Positions 46,620 to 59,600 of a stretch of 64,000 nt of DNA are shown piece by piece. The translations under genes and the position numbers were made by a program. How positions within the stretch are numbered: position 1 is the first letter of the stretch; each line of letters starts with the position of its first letter. Below the pieces are notes generated by a model. The model was not told the origin of the DNA. It saw nothing but the letters and a program-made list of their open reading frames with translations, and made no database searches. This stretch comes from Allium sativum. Lineage: Eukaryota; Streptophyta; Magnoliopsida; Asparagales; Amaryllidaceae. The DNA is taken from contig CM060915.1 of NCBI GenBank assembly GCA_030737875.1, positions 570,570,577 through 570,634,576 of the forward strand, written 5' to 3'.

Positions 46620-49490
46620 GAGAAATCTTAGGGGATATGATTTCAAATGCTTGTACAATTCAAGTGTCGTGGAATCATACGGGGGTTTTAACAGCGCTTT
46701 AAGCACTGGAGATAAGAAAGGACCTTTCGAGCCATTCTCTCATCTCCTTGGCTTTAAACAATGCATTTTACAGTGTAGTCTATTAAAATGCTTATTATAA
46801 GATGCAAAATACGCAAATAGGAAACCTGGCATGGCATCAAACATAGACAAAGTTCCCATTAACCACCAGTTTCTTCAGGTTTGTCCAGATTCGCCAACTG
46901 CTATTATTCCTACTATACTAAGTGACCATACAATTATACTAATATATGCTCACTGGAAACGTAATACCGACAAAAATGGGTCTTCCGGAAATTTGAATAC
47001 TTGGTGTCAGAGGGATGGCTACGGAGAACGTTGCTTAAAGATTCACATGAAACCACATGGGAGGATTTCATGCATAATATCATAACAAAATAAACAAGTG
47101 AAGTCAAACTTAAAAAGTTAAAACACCCTTGAGGAAATCAAAACTGCTCTTGACACATACACGATGCACAAGTCCGGGTTCGTATGGCTTCACATCAAAA
47201 TTCTACAAATTGCATTGGGACTTACTGAAGGGATCTTTTTTTGGCCATTACTGAAACTTTTCAACAGAGCAAATTGGCTTTGGGACTGAACCACACTTTT
47301 CTCACCATCATTCCCATAAAGGATAAATCACAAACTTTAGCAGACTATAGAGTATAGACCAGTGCCATGTGTCCATGTTCTATATAATATTATTACAAAG
47401 ATAATCAGTTCCCTTATCTTATTGCAGATAATCAATCTTGTGGAAGCATTGGGGAAAATATCTTACTTGCTCCGGAAATGCTAGAGGATTTCAAAAAGCC
47501 TGGAAAGACTAAAATGTGCATCAAAATAGATTTACAAACAGCATAGGATATGCTAAACAGAGAATTTGTTAGTCATATGCTATATTCCACGGATTTCCCT
47601 GATTCTCTCATGGCCTTAATCTATGAATGCATTAACACACCATCTTTTTCTATATTGGTTGAAGATCCCCATGGTTTCATCCAATCAAACAGGGGTTTGA
47701 GACAAGAAGACACCCTCTCCTCTACTTATTTTGCATAGCTTTGGAAATTAAACATTACAGATGGAAGACGGTTTGTCTCAGGGCGATATCAGGCCCATTC
47801 TTATGTACAGCTCTACGTTTCTCACCTCTTGTACGCTGATGATGTTATGTCCTTTTTGGAGTCTAGCACAACTAATGCTCTAGCATGTAAGAAGATATTA
47901 GATAATCTAAAGACTAGAGCAGGTTTGCATATTAACTAACTAACTGAAATCTAAAGTGTACTTCAGTAGAGATGTAATTAATAGGCAAGATATCCTACAC
48001 ATCCTTGGCATGTATAAATCTACCTTACCAGTTAAGTATTTGGGTGTTCCGCTTTCTACTGGCTACGTTTTCACAAATCACTGTCAACCATTATTGTAAC
48101 AGATCACTTCTAAGCTACAAAGTTGGGACAGCAAATTACTTTCTAGTGCAGGAAGAGCTCAATTAATTTAGGGCATCATTTTCCCTGTAGCCATGTACTG
48201 ATTATTGATATTATCATCTACCTGGTTCTATTATTAAGAAGATACAGACTCTCTGTTCAAACTTTTCCTGGAGTGGTAAGCAGCACAATATAAATTGGGC
48301 ATTATTAAATCAACCAAAAAGTGAGGGTAGCATCGGCCTTAAAAACAGTCTATGGAGTGTATATGTGAAGAAAGTATATCAAGCATAAGCATTTTTGGAC
48401 CATGCCAGTGGCAGTGGATAGTATTACTCTGTTACAGTTGAAACAAATTTTACATTACTGAAAGCAAGCAGTAGATACAAAGAGTAATTGTTGATGGAAG
48501 GACTACATCTTATGGTTTGGCCCATGGACCAACCATATTACTTTAGTTGGTCTATTGGGTTGGAACAGAACAGAACTAATACGTTCTCTACTGCAACATA
48601 TATGGTGAACAGTATTATGCACCATAACCAATGGAAGTCAGAATTGTTACCAAAGACAAGAGAGTTTAGTTCGAAAATTAAATCAGTACCTATTGATATG
48701 AACAATGCCGATTACTGGAGTATAGCAGGACACAAAGAGTTCAAATTGAAAGCTGTTTGGAAACAATTAAAAAAAGCAGTATTTACTGTAGACCGGCACC
48801 ATATTGTTTGGTTCAAACTTAACTCAAGGAAAATGTCTATGTGCTCTTACAAAGCTGTAACGGATCGTTTACCTACCATTGATCCCCTATCTAAACGGGG
48901 AATTCAGATAGACAATCGATGTATCTTATGCCGCCAGGAGGAAGAATCTCACGATCATTTGTTTTTTCTGATGCGATTTCTCTTCCTAATTACTGAATTT
49001 CTTCCGACTAAAGTAGGGGCTTTGTGAAACCTCAAACAGATCTCTCCTTTGGAAAATCCAGAAGTTTAAATGCAGCTTCAGAGTAAAGTACCTTATCATC
49101 TATGGTCGGAGCGAAACAGGCGTATCTTTGAAATGAAGGAAACCCCTAAATTGCAGCGTGCCAGGATTATTGAAAAGGACGCAGTTGCTTTGGTGATACG
49201 TAGGGATTTCGGCTATTGCTCAGAGGAGGATCTAGCGCTTTACAGAACATGGGGAGTAGAGGAGGACGATGGCAGCTTAAAAGCCGCTAGCGTATTGATT
49301 CACCAGTCTTGCTTGTTTCTTTGGGTTCGAATGGGCTGCAAATTTGTTAGCGGGCTGTTATATTTTTTGGGGTATTTTTCTTCTTTACAGTTGACATATT
49401 GATGGATGCATAAACGTTGACCTGTGAGTTTGTTCACACCACTTTACGTTATCCATGTATTTTATAAATCATTAATAAAGCTTCTACAAA
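46620..49490 (+). mobile_element. Decayed L1-type LINE
   Basis: Plus-strand non-LTR retrotransposon with many stops and frameshifts. Recognisable in order: possible end of the AP endonuclease domain (about 46830-47060, LSDHTIILIYAHW); RT blocks LNHTFLTIIPIKD (near 47287) and YRPVPCVHVLYNIITKI (near 47355); SNRGLRQEDTLS (47687-47722); the catalytic YADD (47832-47843); a zf-RVT zinc-binding region (about 48770-48970, ending CILCRQEEESHDHLFF); and a C-terminal WSERNRRIFE block (49100-49130). Ends near 49490 after an AATAAA. No target duplication was found. The ORF1 Gag-like protein is not seen, so it is probably 5' truncated. Confidence 0.8.
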
Positions 49491-50067
49491 TTATTTTTTT
49501 GGCTAAATATTTATTTTAATATATAATTTTATTCAATTTTGTATGCAAATCCATTTATTTCTTTAAATTTCCAAAGGCATAAGCATTAGCATAATTTTTA
49601 TTATAATCGCATACCAAATATTTTATTAGGGTTGTCAATGTATGCTTTCGAATGTGAATAGTGCAAGTGTTGTATCTGCATCCGCCTCCGAAACCATTTT
49701 CAGATATTGAATATCCGCATCCAAGATTACAAACAGATATCTGTTGATTATTCGCTTCGTCAACAGTCGATAAATCAATGAAGTTAATGAAAATATAAAG
49801 TTTTTTCAATCCAATTGATTATTAAACTGCTAATAAATATGGTGATAATATATAATTTTGAGCAATTAGCATGGTTTAGTAAAGTTTCGACTTTATAAAA
49901 TAATCAATTTGTTTAATTCATTATGTCAAAATACACGTAATTCAAACTCTAATCATGTAAAAAAGGACGGATAATTTTCAGATGTGGATATGTCTATATC
50001 TGCATCTGCTCTTCCAGATATCGTATATTTATTTGCTTTTCGGATGTAGATACGGAGGGATTTCAGA

Positions 50068-50102
<35 letters not shown>

Positions 50103-51460
50103 CATACATATGTATATGGAAAAATGTATTTTGAAATCCGATATGTTATAAACGTGAAAACACATATGGCAAATTTCATTTTACATTATTTGAAATAAAT
50201 ACTCCGTAATTAAATAATTTGTTATTAAAATGTTTTTAAAACTTTTTAATCGTTGTTGTGAGCCTCTAAGCATGCATCAAAATTGTATTTAATTTAATCT
50301 TATGTCCACGTATATGAAATTCATCTAATATGATGACACGTAAGTATCTGTTTACGTAAATATTACTTCTAAATTATATAGATTGTTTATTTGTTTTTCA
50401 AGATATTATACATGTTTATACAAGTACGGGATAATCGAGTTTGAGGATTAATTGTTCAAGAGACTACAAATCAAGATTCAATGATAATACTCAACACGCT
50501 TGCGCGCACAATCACATAGACACTCATATTATTGTTTTTCCAAGTTGTATAGAGTACCTCACAAAATATTATACAGAGTTGTGCAAGTACATGATAATCG
50601 AGTTCAAAAAATGATTAAAAAGGAGACTAAAGATTACATTTTAGTGATAAGACTTAAATCATTAAAATGTATAGTTGAAGTTCTTGATAGCAATTTATGA
50701 TCATCATCTGCAATTTTCATCTTTGACTTTTGACAAAAATAAAATATTTTTAAATTTAAAAATATTTTGTAAATATTTCATAAAGGTTTTTGTAAGTTCA
50801 AAAATGTCTAAAAAGGTATTCAAATTATTTTATGAAGTATAGGATTTTCAAAGCAATTAAAAATAGACTTTTCGAATTTAACTAGCATTTGTCGACATGC
50901 ATATTTTCATATGTCAAAATATAGGTTAATTTTGTTTTAAAATTTTAAACGGAAGCATCTTTTGGACGTGACCCTTCATTTATGGATACATTTATTTATT
51001 TACTATAAAAGTGAAGGCAAACAAATTTTAAACTAACTAATTTTTTTCCTCACTTCTTACTCCCTTGAAAAATATACTTTACTCCTTCAAAATCATGTAA
51101 AAATCAATACATAATTGATTAATAACTTACTTTTTTTTATTTTCTTCCTCTCTTGTGAATACTCCTGCAAAATATGCTATACTATCCTCAAAATCATATA
51201 AATTCAAGTCATTCTCCATCATGCTGATTCTCTATTACTTTCTTATCGTTTTGGAAGCATCTAACTCTCATTCCAAAGATCAAAGTGCTATTACAGTGGC
51301 TATAGGACCATTTGTATCTAAAGTACAACTATTCATATATGGAAGGTCATCATATACTTTTGTTTATGTCAATGTGCTTTTAGCCCATCATATACTTTTG
51401 TTTATGTCAATGTGCTTTTAGCCCATTGAAATTAAGTTGGAAATTAAGCTAATGCAGTTG
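49491..51460. other. AT-rich intergenic DNA
   Basis: No gene seen. Contains a (GT)15 microsatellite (50071-50101) and a perfect 38-bp tandem duplication (about 51348-51423, 'cttttgtttatgtcaatgtg' core). Short open stretches (for example 51155-51421) run through the duplication and have no protein signature. Confidence 0.5.
50071..50101. repeat. (GT)15 microsatellite
   Basis: Uninterrupted GT dinucleotide run. Confidence 0.98.
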
Positions 51461-52569
51461 TGTAACGACCCAGAAAATCTGAACCAATTTAAAAATTTTA
51501 AATTGGCTAAAATGATGGATTTTAAATATTTAAATATTTTAAATAGTAGCGATGAAAAGTGAGTTTGAATCGACAATTGAAAACGAATATAATTAATTCT
51601 AATTATAAACAAGACCTGCAATGGCGCTGCAGTTTCAAAAATTGAATTCAAACTTTGTCGGACTGTACCGGGTGCAAAACAAAACGGATTTTTGTGAAAC
51701 CAAAAATATTTAAATCTGTTAGTGAACACCTTTCTAACGAATCTGAAAAATCGAATTTTCATAGCGGAAAGCAAAAGTTATGGCCAAATGAATTTTCAGA
51801 AAGGTCGCTATGGAATTTATATAGCCCGTGAAATTGGCCATTTTGCATACGACCTCAGAATTCGACGAAACTACTTTTGTTGGATCCGGGATGTGAAGTT
51901 ATTGCTAGGTTTCAAATTTCATAATTTTTGAAGCTAGTATGTGAGCGTGGCAAAGGAAAATGTGTTTTGGTCAATTACAGTTGAATTGGATCGACCAGAA
52001 ATGGGCCTTTTTGCAAACGGTCTCAGAATTCAACGAAACTAGTTTTGTTGGGACCGTATCGTCAAAACATAGCTAGATTTATTTTTCTGGAATTTTTCGA
52101 ATCAGTTTGTGGCCCTGGCAAATTGAAATGCACGTTCAAATCAAATATTGAATGTTTTATATTTTAATTTGAAGGAAAACTGACTGAAACAGTCGAATAG
52201 GCCTACGAAACATATCCCATTGTGTTCGGAATGGGGGTAAAATGCTGGGGACGACAGTCGTTGGGTTTAGATTGGTGGTCGTGTCAGAAAACCCCTTTAA
52301 AACTTCCCCGGCCAATCATATTTTTAAAACAAAAAGAAAAAAAAGAAAATCCCTCCTTTTCTCTCTCCCCGTAATCGCGATATACGGCGGAAAGCTGTTC
52401 GCCGCTTCCAGGCCATTTTCCTACCGCTCCGATCAACGAAACCCACTACCCCAGTTCAACTTTTTGTAGAGTTTTCTCCCCTCTTCCAATCCATACCCTT
52501 CACGCCTCGTCAGGTGGCGTCAGCATCAAGAACGGAGCTCGGGAAGTCGCGCCGTTCGCAGGTCGATTC
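51461..52569 (+). mobile_element. Family C LTR, copy F, first part
   Basis: Starts TGTAACGACCCAG and follows the 5' region of the solo LTR at 19675: the 'gtgcaaaaaaccggattt', 'tttctaacgaatc', 'tgttggatccgggatg' and 'catatcccattgtgttcggaatgggg' blocks (the last at about 52208-52233 versus 20453-20478). Element D interrupts it at 52570, and it resumes at 63863. The CG-rich stretch 52360-52569 is the U3/leader zone shared by the family. Confidence 0.8.
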
Positions 52570-52827
52570 TGTAACACCCCGTCAGTTGAATAACTTGCTA
52601 TAATCTAAAACAGGGCAGAATTAAATTTTAAAATCTGAATCAAGGGAAACGTGTTATGCCATTGCGTTCGTCTCGGAAAAATATGCGGAATAGAGTCCGA
52701 AATTTCGTGAATCGGAGTCCCTATGACTGAGATATGGCCTTTAGAAGTTTCACGAAAAATCAGAAAACGAAACAGATTTCAAAAATGCAGAATATGGGCT
52801 AGGCGGGAAAATTCCCGCCCAGACCAG

Positions 52828-52927
52828 GTCGACCTGGGAGTCGACCTGGGGGTCGACCTGGGTGTCGACCTGCCCACCAGGTCGACTAGGGTGTCGACCC
52901 TAGTGTCGACCTGGGGGTCGACCTCCC
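52828..52927 (+). promoter_or_regulatory. GTCGAC palindrome array, element D
   Basis: Eight GTCGAC sites spaced mostly 12 bp apart within GGGGGTCGACCTG-type units, about 134 bp upstream of the TATA box. One 12-bp unit is missing from the 3' LTR copy (60577 onwards), so the array changes length. It directly follows the E2F-like palindrome GGCGGGAAAATTCCCGCC. Confidence 0.6.
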
Positions 52928-53055
52928 TGGTCGAGCCCAGGTAACCTGGGTGCACTGATTTGGGATCTGGGCTGTGTTTTGGTGGCTTATGACGAAATCT
53001 GACGGCTCTTACCTAATCTAGGGTTAATCTAAGGGCCTAAACTACATCCTAACTC

Positions 53056-53063
53056 TATAAATA
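53056..53063 (+). promoter_or_regulatory. TATA box of element D LTR
   Basis: TATAAATA, 486 bp from the LTR start, exactly the offset found in element A. Confidence 0.65.
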
Positions 53064-53337
53064 CACCCTAATACTACCCTAATTCATACTAAAAATAGAT
53101 ACAACGTCGTTATGCCATCAAAATGCAACTTGAAGGAGCCTCCAACAAATGGTAGAAGAAGATAGCTTCTCAAATCAACTCTAGCAACTTAATCTTCTTC
53201 ATAGGAGTGCTAATCAACAAGTTGTGAGTACTATAGCCTTAATGACCAATTGTTGAAATGATTATGATAGGATATAATGAGGTTATGGCTATGAATGTGG
53301 ATCAATGCAAGTTATGTTATCATATGCTATATGTTCA

Positions 53338-53710
53338 TGATGTTATGCAAGTTATGCAAGTTATATGCTACATGATCATGATGTTATGCAAGTTATGCAA
53401 GTTATATGCTACATGATCATGATGTTATGCAAGTTATGCAAGTCATATACTACATGTTCATGATGTTATGCAAGTTATGCAAGTTATATGCTACATGATC
53501 ATGATGTTATGCAAGTTATGCAAGTGTTAGGCTATGTGTTCATGATGCTAGTTATGCAAATTGCTATGATAAACATTGATCCATTATGACACCATGTTAT
53601 GCAAGTTTGGTGTTTGATTATATGCAAGTTCATATATGATATGTTATGCAAGTTTGGTGTTTGATTATATGCAAGTTCATATATGACATGTTATGCAAGT
53701 TTGGTGTTTG
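53338..53710 (+). repeat. 41-bp and 48-bp tandem repeats with ATGCAAGTT
   Basis: About five 41-bp units (53341, 53382, 53423, 53464 and a last variant), each with two ATGCAAGTT motifs, followed by three roughly 48-bp units built on TTATGCAAGTTTGGTGTTTG. The 3' LTR copy is at about 61085-61460. Confidence 0.8.
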
Positions 53711-54201
53711 ATTATATGCATGTAACATGTGCAAGTTTACGCCTTTGTATGATATGCATACATATGCAAGTTAACCCCTTTTGTATGTCATACATACATA
53801 TGCAAGTTTACCCCTTTGTATGACATAAGTAGCTTATGCAAGTTAACCTCTTTATGACATATGTGATTCATGCAAGTTTGGGTTGATTATTTATGCTAGT
53901 TGGGTTTGATGCTATATGCATGTTGACACCTTTAAAACCCATGTTGATGCTAATGTTATGCAAGTTACACCCATTGTATGTGTGATGAATCTTTCCTTTT
54001 AAGTATGTCATGTTAGCGAATTACGTGGGGAACAATGGGGTTAATATTCATGTTAATGAAATGGTGTGAAGTTGGTATGATTATGCATACCATAAAGTGG
54101 ATGGACATAATTGAGTCAATTATGTACATCGTTAAATTTGTAATTAATTAGGGATAATTAATACAAATTATGGGGGTGATTAATTAGGTGTAATTAATCG
54201 A

Positions 54202-54301
54202 CTAAGACACGAGGTTGGACCCTTTTGTAGCATAAGACTGCCCGGAACCGACCGGCAAATCCAGCGGCTACAAATGATTGGCCCAATGTGAGAGGTCTTA
54301 G
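54202..54301 (+). other. Structured LTR module D1
   Basis: Outer stem CTAAGAC/GTCTTAG (54202-54208/54295-54301), middle TTGGACC/GGCCCAA (54215-54221/54280-54286, one mismatch), inner TTTGTAGC/GCTACAAA (54224-54231/54267-54274). Loop TGCCCGGAACCGACCGGC. The 3' LTR copy is at 61951-62050. Confidence 0.7.
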
Positions 54302-54324
54302 GCATAAACTAAACACGTGACAAG

Positions 54325-54427
54325 TGTAAAGACACGAGGTTAGACTCGGTTATGGCGTAAGGCTGCCCGGACCCGACCGGCAAATCCAGCTGCCATAAAA
54401 GATAGTCTAATGTGAGAGGTCTTTACA
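54325..54427 (+). other. Structured LTR module D2
   Basis: Outer stem TGTAAAGAC/GTCTTTACA (54325-54333/54419-54427), middle TTAGACT/AGTCTAA (54340-54346/54404-54410), inner TTATGGC/GCCATAA (54350-54356/54392-54398) and a fourth GCTG/CAGC (54362-54365/54387-54390), all perfect. Loop TGCCCGGACCCGACCGGC. Compared with D1, several base pairs are changed on both sides at once. The 3' LTR copy is at 62074-62176. Confidence 0.72.
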
Positions 54428-54489
54428 ACGGTTACGTTCTTAATCAATTAAGAAACACTTAACCAGATAAGCATGTAGTGGGGCATGAG

Positions 54490-54960
54490 GGGTTAAGTGG
54501 GTGCCTTGGGTGGCATGAGGAAATCAAGTAGGTGCCTTGGGTGGCATGTGGAAAAATCTAGTGGTTGCCTTGGGTGGCAATAGAAAATACGATTAGAATA
54601 CTTAACCAAAGTGGAACATGTAATTAAACATGATTAAAGGGTTAAGTAAGTGCCTTGGGTGGCATGTGGAAAAATCTAGTGGTTGCCTTGGGTGGCAATA
54701 GAAAATACGATTAGAATACTTAACCAAAGTGGAACATGTAATTAAACATGATTAAAGGGTTAAGTAAGTGCCTTGGGTGGCATGTGGGAAAATCTAGTGG
54801 TTGCCTTGGGTGGCAATGGAAAATACGATTAGAATACTTAACCAAAGTGGAACATGTAATTAAACATGATTAAAGGGTTAAGTAAGTGCCTTGGGTGGCG
54901 TGTGAAAATCTAGTGGGTGCCTTGAGTGGCAATTGAAATACGGTTAAATGACTTAACCAA
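54490..54960 (+). repeat. 118-bp tandem repeat
   Basis: About 3.5 units with starts at 54651, 54769 and 54887 (TGCCTTGGGTGGCATGTGG). Each also contains an inner GTTGCCTTGGGTGGCAAT half-unit. Also present in the 3' LTR (about 62240-62710). Confidence 0.8.
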
Positions 54961-55206
54961 ACTTTAAACATGTAAGTGGACATGATTATTAAAAGGGTTA
55001 AGTGGGATACACTAGAAGGGACAAGCTTAGGTGGGTAGCTTGTGGGGGCCCATTTCAACCAGTAACCCATATGTATCTTATTGGGCTCGACCCATGTCGA
55101 TGACGGGACACGCGTACTGGGCTTGACTATAAGAGGCCAAAACGGGTTAGCTTTGGCAACGCAAGTCCAACGGGCTTCATATGCGTGTGTGGACCCGGGC
55201 TGGTAG

Positions 55207-55749
55207 GTAAGACGTTGTTGCATCGTGTAGGTATAAGCCGTGCACCGTTGGTTGTATCGGGTTGCCACTTTGGGGAGTGATACACCCCACTGTGGGGCCA
55301 GCACGGGTATCTACGTTAGGGAGCCGATCGAATGGAGTAGTGGGTACACCTAGTGGAGATAGGGGCAGACGGCACCTATGTAGTCAGCTAGGGGTACACG
55401 AGACTACTATTAAGATTACTAAGTACACTTAGTGGGATCAATCTTTAAGTTGGGAATTACCCTTGGGTGGGTAGATCTGGTGTGGTGCAGTGTAGGAATT
55501 ACCCTTGGGTGGGTAGATCTGGTGTGGTGCAGTGTAGTATTACCCTTGGGTGGGTAGATGCGTCTTTACCGTTATCTTAGTTCGTCCTAAGTCTAGTTGG
55601 CTGCTTAGTGTAGTCATTTATCCCCAGTTGTACCGTACCAGGTTTATATCATACCCTAATTACTTTAATGATTGTATTGTTAAGGTTATAGGACTCGCTC
55701 AGACTTATGTCTGACCCCGTTGTTTTTATCTTTTTTTCCCAACCCTCAG
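55207..55749 (+). other. Putative intron in element D LTR leader
   Basis: Donor TAG|GTAAGAC at 55206/55207 and acceptor TTTTTTTCCCAACCCTCAG| at 55749, followed by GTTCTCAGAG, which matches the block after the acceptor in element A. Contains 42-bp tandem repeats (about 55451-55560, 'cccttgggtgggtagatc'). Confidence 0.4.
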
Positions 55750-56111
55750 GTTCTCAGAGTGGGCCTAGTGCTAGTGGACTTTGATCAGATCACTTTATCT
55801 GTCTTTTGGAGCTTGGACATTTGATGTAAAGCTCAGCTTATCTTTTCGTTTATGTCTATTAGTTCATGTAGTGGGATTATGTACTTTTGTTTTATCAAGA
55901 TGGATATTATGTACTTGACTCTTGTTTATGGTTTTGTGATGTAACCAAACATGTTTTACTTTCCGCTGCAATGAAATGATGTTTTAAATTCTCAAGTATT
56001 ACTTATATCTGTCTTGTTGTAACTTTTCTGTTCTATATTCACTTAAGATACTCCACCGATGCTATGGCATTCCCTTAGTGAGTGACCGTAGCGGGTGTGG
56101 GGTGTTACACG

Positions 56112-56123
56112 TGGTATCAGAGC
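56112..56123 (+). other. Primer-binding site of element D
   Basis: TGGTATCAGAGC two bases after the 5' LTR; initiator Met-tRNA type. Confidence 0.9.
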
Positions 56124-56660
56124 TTAAGGTTACCATAACAGATAAAACTTTTAGAAAAACTATTTTTCTAAAAACATTTTTGGAAGAAGTATTTTCAAAA
56201 ACATGTCTTTTAAGAGAAAAGTTTTTGGAAGAAAAGAACATAATCACCAAGAGCCATATATCCTTCCTTCGATTCTCCGTTTTGAATCTCTTCCTCTTTC
56301 TCTTTTTGAATTTCCCCTCAGCGTATAGATGTCTTTTTAAGATAAATAAGGACTTCTGTATGAAGGACGGAAGAACCACTTCAGGGGACTTAGACGTTTG
56401 TCGGGCTAAGAAGTTAGTCCAAGGAGGTGGAGGGCTTGTGGGTACCTTTAAGATGGACGAGGGAGGAAGGTTCAAATAGCTGTTAGGTAAATAAAGGACG
56501 AAACCTCATCGTGGTAAGAAGGCCACGAAAGGAGAATGTGAAGGAGAAGGCTAGTTGTTTTGGAGAAATAGGACACCTTATTAGGATTGTCTAAAGAGGT
56601 AAGGACGAAGTACAGGATCTTCTGGAGGGTAGATGTATTCCCTCACGACGGGTATAACTG
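56124..56660 (+). pseudogene. Element D leader and gag vestige
   Basis: The leader is still similar to that of element A ('gattctccgttttgaatctc'). Where about 290 codons of Gag should precede the first knuckle there are only some 300 bases of broken sequence. A vestigial CCHC knuckle reads CFGEIGHLIR (about 56556-56588) and is followed by a frame break and a stop. There is no usable capsid domain. Confidence 0.75.
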
Positions 56661-59600
56661 ATGGGGGTAGGACCGTCGAGGTTGAAATTTGGTTCTCTCA
56701 ATCATCATGTTCGAACTTTATTCGACTCTGGCGCATCACATTCGTTTATCTCATCATCATTAGTTGAGTCACTGCACCTAGACACCAGTTTGGTAGACGA
56801 TCCCTTGGTTGTTTCAAACCCAATTGGGGGGCTCCACTTATTTGTCCATAATATGTTTGGGTTTGAGGATTTCCATACTTAGCGTTGAGTTTAGATGTGA
56901 TGCTTTTGTTTTGGGCTTCACGGGCTATGGGTTGATTTTGGGCATGGACTGGTTATCCGATAACGGTGCCGTTCTTGATTGCGAAAGGAGAGTTCATGAC
57001 CCGCTTGGGTAACACTCTCGAGATCTCTTGTAATCCCATGGATTCTGTTATGCTAAGTTATCTTGAATCGCTTGACGCTTCGGTCGAGAGTTTGCGATCT
57101 GTTAGAGTGGTCCGGGAGTACTTGGATGTGTTTGAGGAGGTGAAGGGCTTACCTCCGAAGGGGGAGATAGACTTCCGAATATATCTGGTGGACAATGCTA
57201 AACCAGTATCTTTGCCAGTGCGCCACATGGCTCCTCGTGAGAGGAGGGAACTCCATAAGCAAGTAGGGGAGTTGCTTGAGAAAGGGTTCATAAGACGAAG
57301 TATATCGGAGTGGGGTGCTCCAGTAGTTTTTGCCACAAAGGCGGACGGGTCCCTTAGACTTTGTGTAGACTATAGAGAACTCAACAAGCTCACAAAGAAG
57401 AATAGACACCCATTGCCGAGGATTGATGATCTCTTTGATCAGTTGGTTGGCACCTCAGTGTTTTCGCAGTTGGGCTTAGCCACGGGGTTTCATCAGTTGG
57501 GAGTAGCCGAGGATAGTATAGAGAAGACCGCCTTTAGGACTCCGGATGGTTTCTATGAGTGGATTGTGATGCCATTTGGTTTGACGAACGCCCCGCATAC
57601 TTTGTTGATTTGATGAGTAGGGTGTTCAGGGAGTACCTAAATAACTTCGTAGTGGTCTTTATGGATGACATCCTGGTCTTTTCTAAGAGCGAAATAAGTT
57701 TTCATATGTGCTTAATAGGTTAAGCAAAGCCAGTATTTGATCAACGGTGGTTTTGGAGCGAGACTGGCAAGGACATCCCGAGTTGGACAAGTGTTTAATC
57801 ATTTAGCTGTTTTTACTAGTATCATCTCACGTAGGTCGTCTGAATTCGAAGGAGGTATCCCTTGGGTGTTTGTCTGATATTGGTTTAGGCCTTTGGGGCT
57901 TGCACTTGGGGGATGTCGAGTTCGACTAGGATGGTCTGCATGAGAGATGGATAGTTGTGACGATTTTGCATATCCTGGTTTTCTCTAGAAGTGGAGAAAA
58001 ACATGCCCTACATCTTAGGGAAGTGTTGGAGACTCTTCGAGCGCATAGTCTTAAGACAACAAAGGTGGATGGAGTTCTTAGCATCCTATGATTTCGAGAT
58101 AGCGTATACCCCTGGCAAGGGTAACGTGGAGGTGGACGCCTTGAGAAGAAAAAGGTTGTCCTTGAATCCATTGTTCGTGGAACGGCGAAGCTTGGAATTT
58201 ATCTCGATGTTTGATTTCAGACCTTCCGTTGACTATATACCCGGTTTGCTAGCATCCTTGGAGGTCAGACCTACTCTTTTGGGACGGATTGGCGAGGCAC
58301 AGTGGGACGACCCACAGTTGGTTGAGTTGGTAGAGAGGCTCATAAGGGGGGAGTCGTCCAGCCATTTGAGTAGGTACACCCTAGATGATAGGGGGTGCTT
58401 GCGTAGAGACGGTAGACTTTGTGTACCGCAAGACGAGGGTTTGAGGAAGGCTATTCTTGATGATGCGCATCATTCGAAGATGACCATTCATCCCGGTGGG
58501 GACAAGATGTACCAAGACATGAAGCGAGTTTTCTTTTGGGCCGGTATGAAGAAAGATGTGGCCGAGAATGTCGCTAGATGCTTGGTGTGCCAACAAGTGA
58601 AAGCGGAGCAAAAGAAACCCGGTGGGTTGCTTCACCCATTGGAAGTTCCGCAATGGAAGTAGGATAGCGTCTCGATGGATTACCGAGATCGAGGAAGGGT
58701 AATACGGGAATTTGGGTTGTGGTAGACAGACTTACTAAGAGCGCCCATTTCATACCCGTGAAGAGCAAGAGGACTGCTCCATGGCTAGCTTTGGTTTACC
58801 TTCGAGAGATTGTTCGATTGCATGGGGTACCTTCTAGCATAGTGAGTGATCGAGATCCTATCTTCACTAGCGAGTTTTGGAAAAGTTTGCAAGAGGCAGT
58901 AGGGATTCAGTTGTGTTTGAGCACTGCATATCATCCTCAGACGGACGGCCAGACCGAGAGGGTGAATCATGTTCTAGAAGACCTTTTGAGGCTATGTATC
59001 TTAGATTTTGGAGGTACATGGGAAGAGCATCTTCCATTGGTGGAGTTCGCGTATAATAACAGCTTTCAGTCTAGTATTGGTATGGCTCCTTTCGAAGCTC
59101 TTTATGGAAGGCCTTGTCGATCACCTACATGTTGGTGGGAATCTACGGATAAGATCTTGCTTGGGCCTGATATGGTTAGAGAGACTTCGGAGAAGATTGA
59201 TTTGATTCGAAGAAGGATGAAAGCAGCGCAAGATAGGCAGAAATCTTACGCGGATAAGAGGAGGACGGATATTGAGTTTGATGTTGGGGACATGGTCTTT
59301 GTCAAAGTATCTCCATTACGGAATGTTGTTCGCTTTGGGTCCGTTGGGAAGTTAGCACCAAGATTTGTAGGACCGTTTCCTATTAAGGAAAGGATTAGAC
59401 GGATGACATATAGAGTGGATTTACCCGAGAGACTTAGTGGGGTACATGACGTATTCCATGTGTCACATTTGAGAAAGTGCCTATATGAGACCGCAGAGGT
59501 GGTAGAGCCGAGCTTGCTTAGAGAAGTGGAGGGAGAGCGTGATGCGACTATTCGATGAGCTCCTACCCGCATCCTTGGGTCATAGATTAGGAAGTTGAGA

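Larger units (their letters stand above)
52570..56109 (+). repeat. Element D 5' LTR
   Basis: TGTAACACCCCG to GGGGTGTTACA. Landmarks: E2F-like palindrome (about 52802-52819), GTCGAC array (52828-52922), TATAAATA (53056-53063), 41-bp and 48-bp ATGCAAGTT repeats (53338-53710), structured modules (54202-54301 and 54325-54427), 118-bp tandem repeats (54490-54960), putative intron (55207-55749). The 144-codon antisense open stretch at 54870-55304 is present in both LTRs and is not a gene. Confidence 0.95.

Noticed and set aside
50500..51421. Small open stretches in the AT-rich region before LTR F
   Set aside because: Short, A/T-driven composition, one spanning a 38-bp tandem duplication. No motif or splice structure.
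54870..55304. 144-codon antisense open stretch, repeated at 62619-63053
   Set aside because: It is inside both LTRs of element D and overlaps tandem repeats. No recognisable domain, and no start or promoter context.
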